From Aphrocallistes beatrix (Eukaryota > Porifera > Hexactinellida > Sceptrulophora > Aphrocallistidae), in NCBI GenBank assembly GCA_963281255.1, contig OY725502.1, forward strand, positions 3,038,001 through 3,102,000: 64,000 bases of DNA, given 5' to 3'. Made by a program: the position numbers and the translations under genes. The number at the start of each line of letters is the position of its first letter. Positions within the stretch are counted from its first letter, which is position 1. This document shows positions 1-10,365 of this stretch, piece after piece. The notes under the pieces were generated by a model. That model worked only from the letters and a program-made list of their open reading frames with translations. It was not told the origin of the DNA and made no database searches.

Positions 1-464
1 CCAATAATTCAGAATCCTGAATTATGAATTATTCGAAATATTTATTCATATAATTCGTGATATTTTTCTGTAAAAAACTTCCAATTTTGAATAATTCTTC
101 TCAGGATTGATGAATTATGAATTAGTCAACTTAGGTTTCGACAGAATATCTCTACGTCTCTGCTCATCTTTATCCAAAAGATGCTCTTTCTTGGTGATTG
201 TAGGCTCCCATCCTTTCCAAAATGATGCTGTACTTGTACCCTTCTTATCACTTACTCTCTTATTGTCTTGGGTACTACAAATCCGTCTTTGAATCGAAAT
301 TTATCATCGATGATACTCTGGCGATCGCCAACTCTCTTAAGTCCTCCAGTGACTTCTCACCCTTCATTTCGAAGCTGGTTTATAGCGTCCTTTATGACGT
401 AGTCGCATGATTGCTCTTCTGCTATCCTAAAAAGGCCAATACACAGCTCAAGTTTTAGTCGAGG
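1..464. other. AT-rich stretch without a recognisable gene
   Basis: Two overlapping short open frames (61 and 62 codons) occur here but neither resembles a known protein and base use is not coding-like. Nothing else was seen. Confidence 0.5.
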
Positions 465-482
465 CGTGACCTACGTTATATA

Positions 483-1801
483 CGAGGGTCGTTCAATAAG
501 TTTTTAGAATCTATATGAATGAATAATAGGAAATGGCTGACCTTTTTACAGTTTCTCAAAATATTCACCAGATGACTGTATGCATAAATCCATCCTTCTA
601 AACCAATTTTGAAAACAATTTTCCAAGTCTTCTTTGACTAGGTCTAGGAGGGCCTCCCTATAAGCCATTGTAGCCTCTTCTGAGCTGTTATAATGAATCC
701 CTTTGATCCTCTTTTTGAGTTTAGGGAAGAGAAAAAAGTCACACGGTGCCAAATCTGGGGAATATGCTGGATGTGGAATCAATTTAATACCATTTTCTGA
801 AAAATAATCCATTGTCAAGGCAGCTTTGTGAGCACTTGCATTGTCATGGTGCCATTGAAGTGAAGTCAGGTAGGCTTTTGGATGCAAAATGCTCCACTTT
901 TCTATCACCTGGGGTATGCATATGTTAATATACCAACTCGCAGTAACGGTCTTTTGTTCTGTAAGCGGAATTGTAGCAACGTGACCCTTATTAAAGATAA
1001 AACTGGCTACCATTTGCTTGTTGCCACTGCGTGCACGCCTCAATTTCTGAGGTGTGTTATCATCTGGGAATATCCAAACTGAAGATTGCTGCTTGGTTTC
1101 TGGGTCATATTGATATATCCAAGTCTCATCACCCGTTATCAATGTATTCAATTGCTTTGATCGACCATGATTGAATTTTTTGATCATGAAATTGCACCAA
1201 TCCACTCTGACTGATTTTTGCTCTTCTGAAAGTTTATGTGGAATCCAACGAGCTGCAACTTTCCTTACCAATAAATGTTCATGAAGAATGGTGTGTAGGC
1301 TCCCCCTGCTAATGTCTAAATGAAGCATTATTTCATCCATTACAATTCTCCGCTCATTCTTAATTATTTTCTTAACTTTTTGGATGTTTTCGGGAGTGAT
1401 TGCATCAGCCGGACGTCCTGATCGCACTTCATCACTTAGGGTCTTTCGTCCATGGGTAAATTCGCCATACCAATTGTAAACAGTAGCCAAAGAGGGTGTT
1501 TTTTCTCCAAATGTTGTCTTAAGTTGATTATGTGATTTTTTGGCAGTGAGTTTTCTCATGAAATCATAAAAAATCATGCCTCGAAAGTCCCTCCGATCCA
1601 TTTGAAATGACTTGTTATATAAAATGTTAAATGAAGCGAAGTGACAAGTATATAATGTGAAGTAAGTAACGTAATAATAGAGTAAAAGCTTGGATATATT
1701 AACTGGATTCGTTCTACATAGTGCACTATAGAAATAAAATATATTGGTGTATAATAAATTAGAAGATAGTAGTGATTCTAAAAACTTATTAACGACCCTC
1801 G
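483..1801 (-). mobile_element. Mariner element 1, apparently complete
   Basis: Terminal inverted repeats of about 29 bases begin CGAGGGTCGTT and are followed by AATAAGTTTTTAGAATC at both ends, with one base of length difference. TA dinucleotides flank the element (481-482 and 1802-1803), the target duplication expected for the Tc1/mariner superfamily. The 1319-base length is typical for mariner. It holds one uninterrupted transposase gene. Confidence 0.93.
546..1601 (-). CDS. Mariner transposase, intact frame (351 aa)
   Basis: The protein cuts and pastes its own element. The N-terminal half carries paired helix-turn-helix DNA-binding segments (about residues 10-60 and 70-120), followed by the motif WIPHKLSEEQK that joins them to the catalytic domain. 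The catalytic triad is visible: Asp158 in ITGDETWIYQYD, Asp253 in WHHDNASAH and Asp288 in YSPDLAPCDFFLF. The 34 residues between the last two define the D,D34D mariner class. Length matches the family (about 345 aa). No internal stop or frameshift was seen, so it may be active. The start chosen is the first Met, close to the inverted repeat. Transcription runs opposite to the window direction. Confidence 0.92.
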   Translation of the reverse strand: MDRRDFRGMIFYDFMRKLTAKKSHNQLKTTFGEKTPSLATVYNWYGEFTHGRKTLSDEVRSGRPADAITPENIQKVKKIIKNERRIVMDEIMLHLDISRGSLHTILHEHLLVRKVAARWIPHKLSEEQKSVRVDWCNFMIKKFNHGRSKQLNTLITGDETWIYQYDPETKQQSSVWIFPDDNTPQKLRRARSGNKQMVASFIFNKGHVATIPLTEQKTVTASWYINICIPQVIEKWSILHPKAYLTSLQWHHDNASAHKAALTMDYFSENGIKLIPHPAYSPDLAPCDFFLFPKLKKRIKGIHYNSSEEATMAYREALLDLVKEDLENCFQNWFRRMDLCIQSSGEYFEKL

Positions 1802-1831
1802 TATATATATATATATATTACGTAGGTCACG

Positions 1832-2619
1832 TTTGAGGTTATTTATCAATATAAACTCATTTGACATTGACAAGATTAGACGATAATTAGACGAAAATAT
1901 AACGATAATTGAAAAAGTTTGACATTTCCAAAAATTAGCCGAGGTTGACTGACAATACAAAACAATTTCTGAAGGTTCGTTGGGTTTGTTAGAAGTGTTG
2001 GTGAGACTTAAGGAGGCATTCTGTACCATCAACTTCCAGTTGCCTATAAATTTTGTGGAATTTTTGGAATTTGTGCAGCAGCTCAGCTCTGCTCCTTTGA
2101 GTAGTAATACTTCAACTAGATTAGTAGAGGCAACATTTGCGCCTTCTCTTAAAAATAAATTGAGAAAAATGCGATTTAGGGGACACCCTACCCCCCACAT
2201 TCCAAAATTTGGCTTTAATTTACCAATCACCAGAAACTAAAGTCGCGGCTTTGCCGGGTCCCTTGTAAGGTCCCGGGCCCTGGGTATTTGCCCCCCTGCA
2301 GTGACGTTTTCAAATCTTAAAATTGAGGGAACTGTCACGAAAGTTAAGGGGTGTCCAGGCTTCTAAGCAGTGAAAATGATTTTGTTGAGTCTATATGCGA
2401 TTAGGGAAAAATCAATTGATCATATTGTATATCAAATATAATTCGTTTTTTTGTCAAATAATATCAGAGCATACACAAATTCAGGTTATTAAAATACTCG
2501 AATAGTAAATAGAAGTAAGGATGAGTGTCAATTGATGATTGAACATATGCCTATTTTTCTATTCTAAAAATATACCGCTAGCTAGGTATATCCACAATGA
2601 AAATAATTCATTAAAATTA
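1832..2619. other. Unassigned stretch between two transposons
   Basis: No gene was recognised. Open frames on both strands around 1980-2240 overlap each other and match nothing I know. A GC-rich patch near 2240-2300 (GGGTCCCTTGTAAGGTCCC and neighbours) is unlike the surrounding AT-rich DNA and may be the end of an older element. Confidence 0.4.
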
Positions 2620-2818
2620 CAGTCGAAACTGGTTTTTTCTTACACCGGGTTATCCTTACTATCAATTTATTTTTACTAATTTTCCCGGCAGATATTAATT
2701 AATTCGTTTTTATAACGAATTTTCATCTGTTTTCTCTTACATCTGGTTATCCTTACTAATCAGTTTATTCTTACTCTTTATAGTGTAAGAAATTCCAAGT
2801 TTACTACTGTATTTCTCA

Positions 2819-2900
2819 CTCGATTATCCGTGATAGTCAATCAATTATCCGAGCTAGCCAATCAATTATCCGAGATAGTCAATTGATTATCCGATAAAAT
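2819..2900. repeat. Left subterminal repeat array of the IS630-like element
   Basis: About four copies of a roughly 22-base unit reading CAATCAATTATCCGAGATAG, with small variants (GAGCTAGC, GTGATAGT). These are in the orientation opposite to the right-hand array, so they could be multiple transposase binding sites. Confidence 0.75.
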
Positions 2901-3037
2901 TTGATCCAGTTAATTTAGTGTAGATTTTATTTATCACAATTATATGTATTCAGATAAATATTTTAACAATGATTTATTTAAGAAGAATGGGGTTAAATAA
3001 TCGAGTTTGTTAGCTCTGGCTGGTAATTAAATCAAAT

Positions 3038-4138
3038 TTAGAGGTCTTCGAGCCTAATGGCTTTGGGAGCAGTTATCGTTAGGACATGAAAAAACGAATT
3101 GAGGGTGGAGGTGGCAGTAATTCGACTGAGTGCACTAGGAGCCAGTTGCAAAAGAAATTGTCTTCTTGCTGTAGCAAGTGATTGACCATGGTTTGGAATA
3201 ATTGGTCCATGTATACTGATAGCACGCTTCAAATATGCTTTGAGACTATTGAACGAAAATTCGATCGGATTAAGTTCACAGCTGTAAGGTGGTAAACGGA
3301 TCAATTCAAAGTTTTCCGGTATGTTTTCGGCTAACCTCGCTTCAATACCTCGATGACAGGGTGCATTGTCGAATATCAAGTAGCATTTATTTACTCCTTC
3401 AATTGGATTAACCGCTTGACCGAACTCTAAGTGAAATAATTCATTGATAAATTGGTCAAAATTCTCCTGCTTCGCTCCTCCAGTTATCATCATTTTATGG
3501 ATTAGTCCAGCATTAGGGCTAATAGCACATAGCATGGTAATATGCGGAGTTCTTTGATTCGGAACAATTCTTCTGGCTGGTAATCCCCTGACAGAACGTC
3601 CATGTGACCTAGCAGTGTATAACCCGAATCCACACTCATCAATGTAACAAAATTGTGCTCCCAATTCATATTGAGTTTGCAGCCATGATGCATGCTGGCG
3701 TCTTGCAATTTTATTTTCCTCCGAATTTCTATTCATTGGAACTAATTCCATTTTCTTAAGTGTAATAAGGGAACCTTCGAGACATCGTGCAATCGTTGCT
3801 ACTGATACAGTGAGTCCCTTTTCTTGTATTAGTGCATCTTTCATTTCATGAAGCGTTATATCCGCTCGGGATTCAATTAAATTTATAAGATAACCTAATG
3901 TTTCTTGGTTTATCTTTCTCCCCTTTGAACCACCTCGCGGTTTGGTTGTATACTGCCTAAAACTGCAAATGCGATATACAGTATCCTTTTTAACATTATA
4001 GAGTTCGGATATTTGCCCATAACTAAGTCCTGTTTCATGAGCTTTGATCAACCTTGAGCGGATTTCATCACTGATTGCTTTACCTCCTCTTCTGACAGGA
4101 GTAGATTCAGAAATATTTTATGTGTTACTTGCCATAAT
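3038..4138 (-). pseudogene. IS630/Tc1-mariner-type transposase with an early stop codon
   Basis: This is a DDE transposase of the IS630 group. From the internal Met at 4051 the frame is open for 337 aa. An N-terminal helix-turn-helix region (about residues 5-100) precedes the catalytic core: Asp138 in YIDECGFGL, Asp228 in LIFDNAPCH and Glu264 in YSCELNPIEFSF, with 35 residues between the last two. The natural start is probably the ATG at 4138, which reads MASNT, then TAA, then continues in frame into RRGGKAISDEIRSRL. One nonsense change therefore separates a likely full-length gene from its start. Translation from the internal Met would lose the first part of the DNA-binding domain. Calling it a pseudogene is an inference from that stop. 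Confidence 0.8.
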
Positions 4139-4257
4139 ACGATTAAGATTTGATTCCAAATTAATTCTCCATTTCGCATTTTATATTTAATCAATTATGT
4201 AAATACATACAATACCCTTTCATTGTGTGCAGAATCAGGCGAACTGATTGGTACATA

Positions 4258-4382
4258 AATATTCGGATAATTGATTGACTATCTCGGATAATTGATTGGC
4301 CATCTCGGATAATTGATTGGCCATCTCGGATAATTGATTGGCTAGCTCGGATAATTGATTGACTATCTCGGATAATCGAGTG
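4258..4382. repeat. Right subterminal repeat array of the IS630-like element
   Basis: Five to six copies of GGATAATTGATTGACTATCT with variants (GGCCATCT, GGCTAGCT). They are the reverse complement of the units at the left end and closer to the transposase start. A transposase or promoter-proximal regulatory role is only a guess. Confidence 0.75.
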
Positions 4383-4546
4383 AGAAATACAGTAGTACAT
4401 TCCATCGCTTTCTAATACTCCGCTTTATTATAATCGGTTTATTATTACTATCGGTTTATCCTTACTATCGGTTTATTCTTACTATATTGATATGTAAAGA
4501 AATAGTAAAAAAACCGGTTTCGACTGTACTTGTTATTCAATAGAGA

Positions 4547-5033
4547 CAAGCGCGCTTCGCTTGCTTGCGCTGCGCGGCTGGCGGACACTTTGTGTCCGCC
4601 GGAGGCTCCCTTCGGCCACCTGCGGTCACCATTGATTAATTATATGGGAGATAACAGCTCTAAATACATCTGCCCTACTGTTATAATCGATGTCGCACAA
4701 AAATCACCAAAATTTTTGATGAGTAATCATGACGTCATAACAAAGTGATGAGTCATCATTTTTTGATAATAGTTACATCATATGTGAGGTATGTTAGTAT
4801 ACTGATTCTATTAAAATTTCAGCCTTCTATCTCCTATAATGGCTGAGTTATGCTCGAATAACTCTGTTGCTTAACTTTTAAACATGTGACAATGACGTCA
4901 TAATTCCATGATGAGTCGACATTTTGCTCTGAGCTCAGAACTTACTGGAGCCATTGCCAAAAGACTCCCACATGCCAAAAATTAGCTTTCTATGACCGGC
5001 AAGTTTCTTCAATCAATTAATTACAGATATATA
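4547..5033. mobile_element. H1 repeat, copy 1 (hairpin-headed, non-coding)
   Basis: One edge is a GC-rich head starting ACAAGCGCGCTTCGCTTGC and containing the perfect hairpin GGCGGACACTTTGTGTCCGC. The other edge is CAATCAATTAATTACAGATA running into an AT microsatellite. The body has conserved patches such as AATGATGACGTCATAACAAAG. At least six further copies exist in the window (6868-9117, 26371-26893, 29214-29690, 32104-33450, 36948-37437 and a fragment at 18669). It has no open frame, so it must be moved by proteins from elsewhere. Confidence 0.75.
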
Positions 5034-5357
5034 CACTGCCCTACCAAAAGTATTCGTACACCCTAATAATTCCCATACAAATTGTATAAATCGTATATAT
5101 TTTGGGAGTCAATATTAATAAATCAGTAACAGTTCGACTAAATTTGCCTCAAAATTCAAATTCTACACACTCGATTTACTCATTTTATAGTCTTTCAACT
5201 CAATTACTCTATTTTAAAGCTAAAATATTTCAATCCGTGACGCCTAGTGCCACTAACGCCATCATATATAGTGGCACTAATTTATGGTATGTGGCACAAT
5301 GAAGTAAATGTTCAAATATGTATGTTGGAAATATAGTAATTGAGTTGAAAGACTATA

Positions 5358-6690
5358 CTTAGGTCATTTCAAAAGTACTGATCACTATTGATTTTTGACA
5401 GCTAGTGTATATCGAATGTACCAATTAATATAATCCAGATAGCATTACCCATTCTCTCCTAATATCTAAAAGAATTTTTAAGATAGCATAAGTATTTTTC
5501 TTATAATCATCATTTCAATCTTGTCAGTTTTGGCTACTTATACATTTATGGCTTCAAAATAGTCAATTATTGAGCAAGAGCAAAGGGCGTATATCAAGTT
5601 TCGATCACTGCTAAAAGATTCGAACAGGTATACCCACAATGATCTCGTGGAAGTTTGTGGAGATCAAACACTTGCTTATTCCACGGTTAGAAGATGGGCT
5701 CGACTATTTCGAGAGTGAAGAGACAGCATTGAAGATGAGCCTCGGACTGGTAGGCCTAAATCTGCAACCTGTGAACCCTCAATTGAGTTGGTTGGTGAAT
5801 TTCTTCGAAATGACCCTTGCTGCTCTATTGGAGAGATTTCTAAGTATACGGATATCTCAACGGGAAGTATTTACCGCATTCTGAAGGAAGATCTCGGAGT
5901 AAGGAAGGTTTGCGCTCGGCGGGTGCCGTATTTGCTGTCAGAGGCCCGGATGAAACAGAGGGTAGAATGTTGTGAAAATCTTCTACATTACGAAAAATTT
6001 GATGCAAGGCGACTCTATGAGAAAGTAACCATAGATTAAACTTGGATTTACTATTCACAACCTAAATCCAAGGAAAAATCTAAGTGTTAGCTGCATCCGG
6101 GCGAACCCCGACCTAAAAGACCGCGTCCAGATTTCCGTGCCAAGAAGGTAATGTACGCAATTGCATTTGACGCCTACGGCCCAGTTGCTCAAGTTTGCGT
6201 TCCGAAGGGCCAGGATGTTACTGGAGACTTTTATTGCACTAATGTGCTCGCAGAAATCAGTAAACACTACATAGAGCGTCGGCCGAGAACTGGTCCTCGT
6301 GGAATACAACTTCTACATGATAATGCCAGTAGCCATAAAACTAAACAAGTCGCCGCATACATCAAGGATATAGGGATGAAAACACTGAATCACTCTCCCT
6401 ATTCCCGTGACCTAAGTCCTTGTGACTTCTGGTTGTTTTCAAAGCTGAAAAGTCATCTCTCTGATAAGGAGTTCACCAGCCGAATGGAGATCGGAATCGC
6501 CGTTCATAAGTACCTGAAATCGATCCCACAGACGGAGTATAAAAAGTCATTTCGCTGCTGGGTAGACCGTCTAAAGGAGTGTATTCGCGTCAAGGGAGAC
6601 TATTTCGAGAATATGTAATTAAATAACACATCAGTCGTTGCTTAATATCAAATTGGTGGGAGGTGATCAGTACTTTTGAAATGACCTAAG
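5358..6690 (+). mobile_element. Mariner element 2, decayed
   Basis: Inverted ends begin CTTAGGTCATTTCAAAAGTA, with TA on both sides (5356-5357, 6691-6692). The 1333-base length is normal for mariner. Its transposase frame is preserved but carries four stop codons. It is nested in a MITE, so it is the younger insertion of the two. Confidence 0.9.
5548..6618 (+). pseudogene. Mariner transposase with four nonsense codons and no frameshift
   Basis: One reading frame runs from the ATG at 5548 to the stop at 6616-6618 and aligns by eye with the intact mariner transposase at 49548-50624. Four in-frame stops interrupt it: 5560 (TAG), 5716 (TGA), 6037 (TAA) and 6088 (TAG). The third falls in the first catalytic motif, where TGDETW is expected and TID-stop-TW is seen. 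The second Asp (LLHDNASSH) and third Asp (SPCDFWLFSK) remain, 34 residues apart. The neighbouring motif has become YSRDLS instead of YSPDLS. Decay by point changes only, without indels, suggests a moderately recent death. Confidence 0.9.
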
Positions 6691-6902
6691 TACAATGAGT
6701 AAATCGAGTGTGTAGAATATGAATTTTAAACCAAATTTAGTCGAACTGTTACTGATTTATTAATATTGACTCCCAAAATAGATACGATTTATACAATTTG
6801 TATGGGAATTATTGGGGTGTACGAATACTTTGGGTAGGGCAGTGTATATATATATATATATATATATATCCTTACTATTCAAACTCGATTAATGTGTATA
6901 TA

Positions 6903-7411
6903 CACTCAAACCTCTCTTATCCGGGCAGTGCCGGACCGGAGGGTGCCCGGATAACAGAATTTGCCCGGATATCGGAGGTCCGGATAAGAGAGGTACCCGT
7001 AACTCAGAAATCAACTTGAATAGCAGTTTATAGTGTTAAAACAGTCAATTTGTATAATGGGTGAGTTTAAACAATATCTAGTGCCCGGAACTTAGAGGTT
7101 ATCAAAATTTGAGTTCGGGATAAGAGAGGTGATTGTGAAATAGATATTCTATAAAGGAAAAGAAACTATTCCATTGCGATTGATTAATACATTTTAAGCA
7201 GTATTTACCCCTGAATATATTAGATGTCGCAATTATCTTCCAAATTCATTATCAAAGTTCATTAAATAATATTACATGATAATGATTGCTGGAAATGTGG
7301 TTAATAATTGACTTGAAAATAGGACAATGCATATTGACTAAATGTCGAAAGGGCTGCCCGGTTGAGAGAGGTGCCCGGATATTGGAGGTCCGGATAAGAG
7401 AGGTTCGAGTG
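6903..7411. mobile_element. MITE with ends CACTCAAACCTCTCTTATCC
   Basis: The left end reads CACTCAAACCTCTCTTATCC and the right end is its near-perfect inverse (GGATAAGAGAGGTTCGAGTG). TA dinucleotides flank it (6901-6902, 7412-7413). The subterminal parts, rich in CCCGGATA motifs, are also inverted. TA targeting points to the Tc1/mariner/pogo group. No coding capacity was seen. Confidence 0.8.
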
Positions 7412-7549
7412 TATATATATACAAGCGCGCTTCGCTTGCTTGCGCTGCGCGGCTGGCGGACACTTTGTGTCCGCCGGAGGCTCCCTTCGGTCGCTTGGAG
7501 GTGACATTGGTTAATTATAAGGGAGATATCATCTCTAAATATGTCTATC

Positions 7550-8701
7550 CATAGCCTACTATAATAAGGCCTCAGAGTAACCTGCGAATTTGGCACTAGG
7601 GATGCAGTAGAAGATGGTTGAAGAAATACATGAGCTGCCTTAAATCATTAACAAAGTACAATAGAGCTTAGGAATGTATTACCAGCATATATAAATATGG
7701 TGTCAAAGCACCCATATCCGTTGTTAAAATTTAGATTAGTCATCAAATGATTGCACATCAGGATATATTTGGATCAAATTTAGTGATTCCCAGAGGTCGT
7801 TTAAGGGCACTTCTAAGTGTTTTTATTATAAAGTTTTTCGCATAGAACCGAGAAGTAAATGTGTTAATACTAAAAATTTGGAATTTTTTCATGGAATGTT
7901 CTTACATTCCAGTTTTGATATGGAAACGTGTTTTGGTCAGTTGGGGCTATATCATGAAAACAGCGATAGCTAGACATTCAAATTTGATCCCATTTGATAG
8001 CAAATAGGCTACTTCCTATTAAGCTATAATACAATTTCTATGTCTTAATTCAATAATTTACGAGTTATTAGACAATTTATCATATTGGTCACATTTGGTC
8101 ATTTGTCGAATATCTCGTAAACCATTGAATTTAGACACATAAATTGTATTATAGCTAAATAGGAAGTAGCCTATTTGCTATCAAATGGGATTATATTTGA
8201 ATGTCTAGCTATCGCTGTTTTCAAGATATAGCCCCAACTGACCAAAACACGTTTCAATAGCAACACTGGAATGTAAGAACATTCCATGAAAAAATTCCAA
8301 ATTTTTAGTATTAACACATTCACTTAGAAGTGCCCTTAACCCTAATTGGACTTGGAATGTTGAAGTGAAAGTGAAAGTTAATTGAAAGTGAACTGAAAGT
8401 GAAAATGAAAGTGGGAATTTTCTATTTATACCTTTGACCCCAAGTCCAAGTAGGGTTAAACGACCTCTGAAAATCACTAAATTTGACCCAAATATGACCT
8501 GTTGCGCAATCATTTGATGGCTAATCTAAATTTTAACAACGGATATGGGTACTTTGACACTATATTTATATATGCTGGTAATACATTCCTAAGCTCTATT
8601 GTGCTTCGTTAATGATTTAAGGCAGCTCATGTATTTCTTCATCTATCTTCTACCGCATCCTTGGTTAAGTTACTCTTAGGCCTTATATATAGTAGGCTAT
8701 G
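7550..8701. mobile_element. Fold-back element FB1
   Basis: The element is a near-palindrome. It begins CATAGCCTACTATAATAAGG and ends with the inverse CCTTATATATAGTAGGCTATG, and the arms match over several hundred bases. The 7-base GTCTATC stands immediately outside both ends (7543-7549 and 8702-8708), a clean target-site duplication. It interrupts H1 copy 2. A 116-base TTAA-flanked element (8340-8455) sits in its right arm. No transposase was found in any copy. Confidence 0.88.
8340..8455. mobile_element. Tiny TTAA-flanked MITE, copy a
   Basis: Ends are CCCTAATTGGACTTGG and CCAAGTCCAAGTAGGG, flanked by TTAA (8336-8339 and 8456-8459). TTAA duplication is the hallmark of piggyBac and a few other superfamilies. 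The interior is rich in GTGAAAGT repeats. It is inserted in the arm of FB1 and is closely related to the copy at 47875-47991. Confidence 0.85.
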
Positions 8702-9155
8702 GTCTATCTTAGTTTTAAAATCGATATCACTCGAAAAATCACCAAATTTGTCAATTTTTAAAATTTTGATGAGTAATGATGACGTCATAACAAAGTGATG
8801 AGTCATCATTTTTATGATAGTTACATCATATGTGAGGTATGTTAGTATACATATTCTATTAAAATTTCAGCCTTCTATCTCCTATAATGGCTGAGTTATG
8901 CTCGAATAACTGTGTTGCTTAACTTTTTAAAATGTGACAATGACGTCATAATTCCATGATGAGTCGACATTTTGCTCTGAGCTCAGAACTTACTGGAGCC
9001 ATTGCCAAAAGACTCCCACATGCCAAAAATTAGCTTTCTATGACCGGCAGTTTCTTCAATCAATTCGTTACAGATATATATATATATACACATTAATCGA
9101 GTTTTAATAGTAAGGATATATCTATGGCAAGATACTTTTAACTAATAGATTAAAC

Positions 9156-9936
9156 CATAGCCTACTATAATAAGGCCTCAGAGTAACTTGCGAATTTGGC
9201 ACTAGGGATGCAGTAGAAGATGGATTAAATCATTAACAAATCACAAAAGAGCTTAGGAATGTATTACCAGCATATTAATTAACCCTTGAATGCACTTGGG
9301 ATTTTTCTATTTATAGTAGTAACCCCAATTTGTATGGCTTCCCCATTGAAAATGGCTTAAACCGGAAATGACGCAACACATTCCTGTGGCAAGCGTGGGT
9401 TAAATATGGTGTCAAAGCACCCATATCCATTGTTAAATTTTAGATTAGTCATCAAATGATTGCGCAACAGGCTATATTTGGGTCAAATTTAGTGATTTTC
9501 AGAGGTCGTTTAAGGGCACTTCTAAGTGTTTTTATTTTCAAGATATAGCCCAAACTGACCAAAACACGTTTCCATAGCAACACTGGAATGTAAGAACATT
9601 CCATGAAAAATTTCCAAATTTTTCGTATTAACACATTCACTTCTCAGTTCTATGCGAAAAACTTTATAATAAAAACACTTAGAAGTGCCCTTAAACGACC
9701 TCTGAAAATCACTAAATTTGACCCAAATATAGCCTGTTGCGTAATCATTTGATGACTAATCTAAATTTCAACAACGGATATGGGTGCTTTGACAGCATAT
9801 TTATATATGCTGGTAATACATTCCTAAGCTCTATTGTGCTTTGTTAATGATTTAAGGCAGCTCATGTATTTCTTCATCCATCTTCTACTGCATCCCTGGT
9901 TAAGTTACTCTTAGGCCTTATATATAGTAGGCTATG
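9156..9936. mobile_element. Fold-back element FB2
   Basis: Same ends as FB1 (CATAGCCTACTATAATAAGG and its inverse). The 7-base duplication ATTAAAC lies at 9149-9155 and 9937-9943. It contains a 117-base TTAA-flanked MITE at 9283-9399 in its left arm. It lies directly beside another copy, FB3. Confidence 0.88.
9283..9399. mobile_element. Tiny TTAA-flanked MITE, copy b
   Basis: Begins CCCTTGAATGCACTTGGG and ends GCAAGCGTGGG, with TTAA at 9279-9282 and 9400-9403. It has the same length as copies a and c but a diverged interior. The shared segment TTTCTATTTATA suggests a related family. Confidence 0.75.
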
Positions 9937-9943
9937 ATTAAAC

Positions 9944-10365
9944 AATAGCCTACTGTATATAAGGCCTCACAGTAACTTGCGGATTTGGGACTAGGGATGC
10001 GGTAGAAGATGTTTGAAATAATACATGGGCTGCCTTGAATCATTAACAAAGCACAATAGAGCTTAGGAATTTATTACCAGCATATATAAATATGGTATCA
10101 ATGTACCCATATCCGTTGTTAAAATTTAGATTAGTCACCATATGGTTCCGCAATGGGTTATATTTGTGACAAATTTTGTGATTTTCAGAGGTCGTTTAAA
10201 GTGTTTTTACTATGAAATTTATAGCATAGAACTGAGATGTGAATGGGTTAATACGAAAAATTTGGAATTTTTTCATGGAATGTTGCTACATTCCAGTGTT
10301 GCTATGGAAACGCGTTTGGTCAATTCCGGGCATATCTTGAAAATTGCAAGAGCTACGATTTAAAG
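9944..10365. mobile_element. Fold-back element FB3, one arm only
   Basis: Starts AATAGCCTACTGTATATAAG and follows the FB left arm, including the stretch around TTTTCATGGAATGTTGCTAC, to about 10365. It then changes to unrelated sequence, so the right arm is missing. Confidence 0.8.

Larger units (their letters stand above)
465..1831. repeat. Short palindrome split by a mariner insertion
   Basis: The 12-base arm CGTGACCTACGT lies just left of the mariner (from 465) and its reverse complement ACGTAGGTCACG lies just right of it (ending at 1831). A TATA-rich centre separated them before insertion. The mariner therefore landed at a TA in the middle of an older inverted repeat. Confidence 0.6.
2620..4527 (-). 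mobile_element. IS630/Tc1-mariner-type element with long subterminal repeats
   Basis: The ends are inverted: CAGTCGAAACTGGTTTTTTC at the left and its counterpart GTTTCGACTG ending at 4527, flanked by TA (2618-2619 and 4528-4529). Inside each end lie arrays of a motif around CAATTATCCGAGATAGTC, in opposite orientation at the two ends. It encodes one transposase on the - strand. A 168-base relative with the same ends sits at 63821-63988. Confidence 0.85.
5034..6844. mobile_element. Tc1-type MITE with long inverted arms, split by mariner 2
   Basis: The ends begin CACTGCCCTACCAAAAGTAT and are inverted copies of each other over about 200 bases, flanked by TA at 5032-5033 and 6845-6846. No transposase belongs to it. 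The right arm is interrupted at a TA by the mariner at 5358-6690. Left-arm sequence around 5190-5206 matches the reverse complement of bases just before and after that insertion. Related copies lie at 32151-32600 and, more divergent, near 37443-37640. Confidence 0.85.
6868..9117. mobile_element. H1 repeat, copy 2, full length with nested insertions
   Basis: The outer ends are inverted: ATCCTTACTATTCAAACTCG at 6868 and CGAGTTTTAATAGTAAGGAT ending at 9117. Both adjoin AT microsatellites. The GC-rich head is at 7421-7500 and the tail CAATTCGTTACAGATA ends near 9075. Two younger elements sit inside: a MITE at 6903-7411 and fold-back FB1 at 7550-8701. Removing them leaves a unit of about 590 bases. 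This copy suggests that the recurring 27-base motif is the true H1 terminus. Confidence 0.65.

Noticed and set aside
4258-4382. CRISPR-like spaced repeats
   Set aside because: The units are contiguous imperfect tandem repeats at a transposon end with an inverted counterpart at the other end; there are no unique spacers and the genome is eukaryotic.
7252-7596. 114-codon - strand open frame
   Set aside because: It spans the end of a MITE and the H1 head and is explained entirely by repeats.
4547-9117. H1 and H2 as non-autonomous Helitrons
   Set aside because: The hairpin head and gene-fragment capture are suggestive, but I found no TC start, no CTRR end after a hairpin at a fixed distance, and H1 seems to have inverted outer ends.
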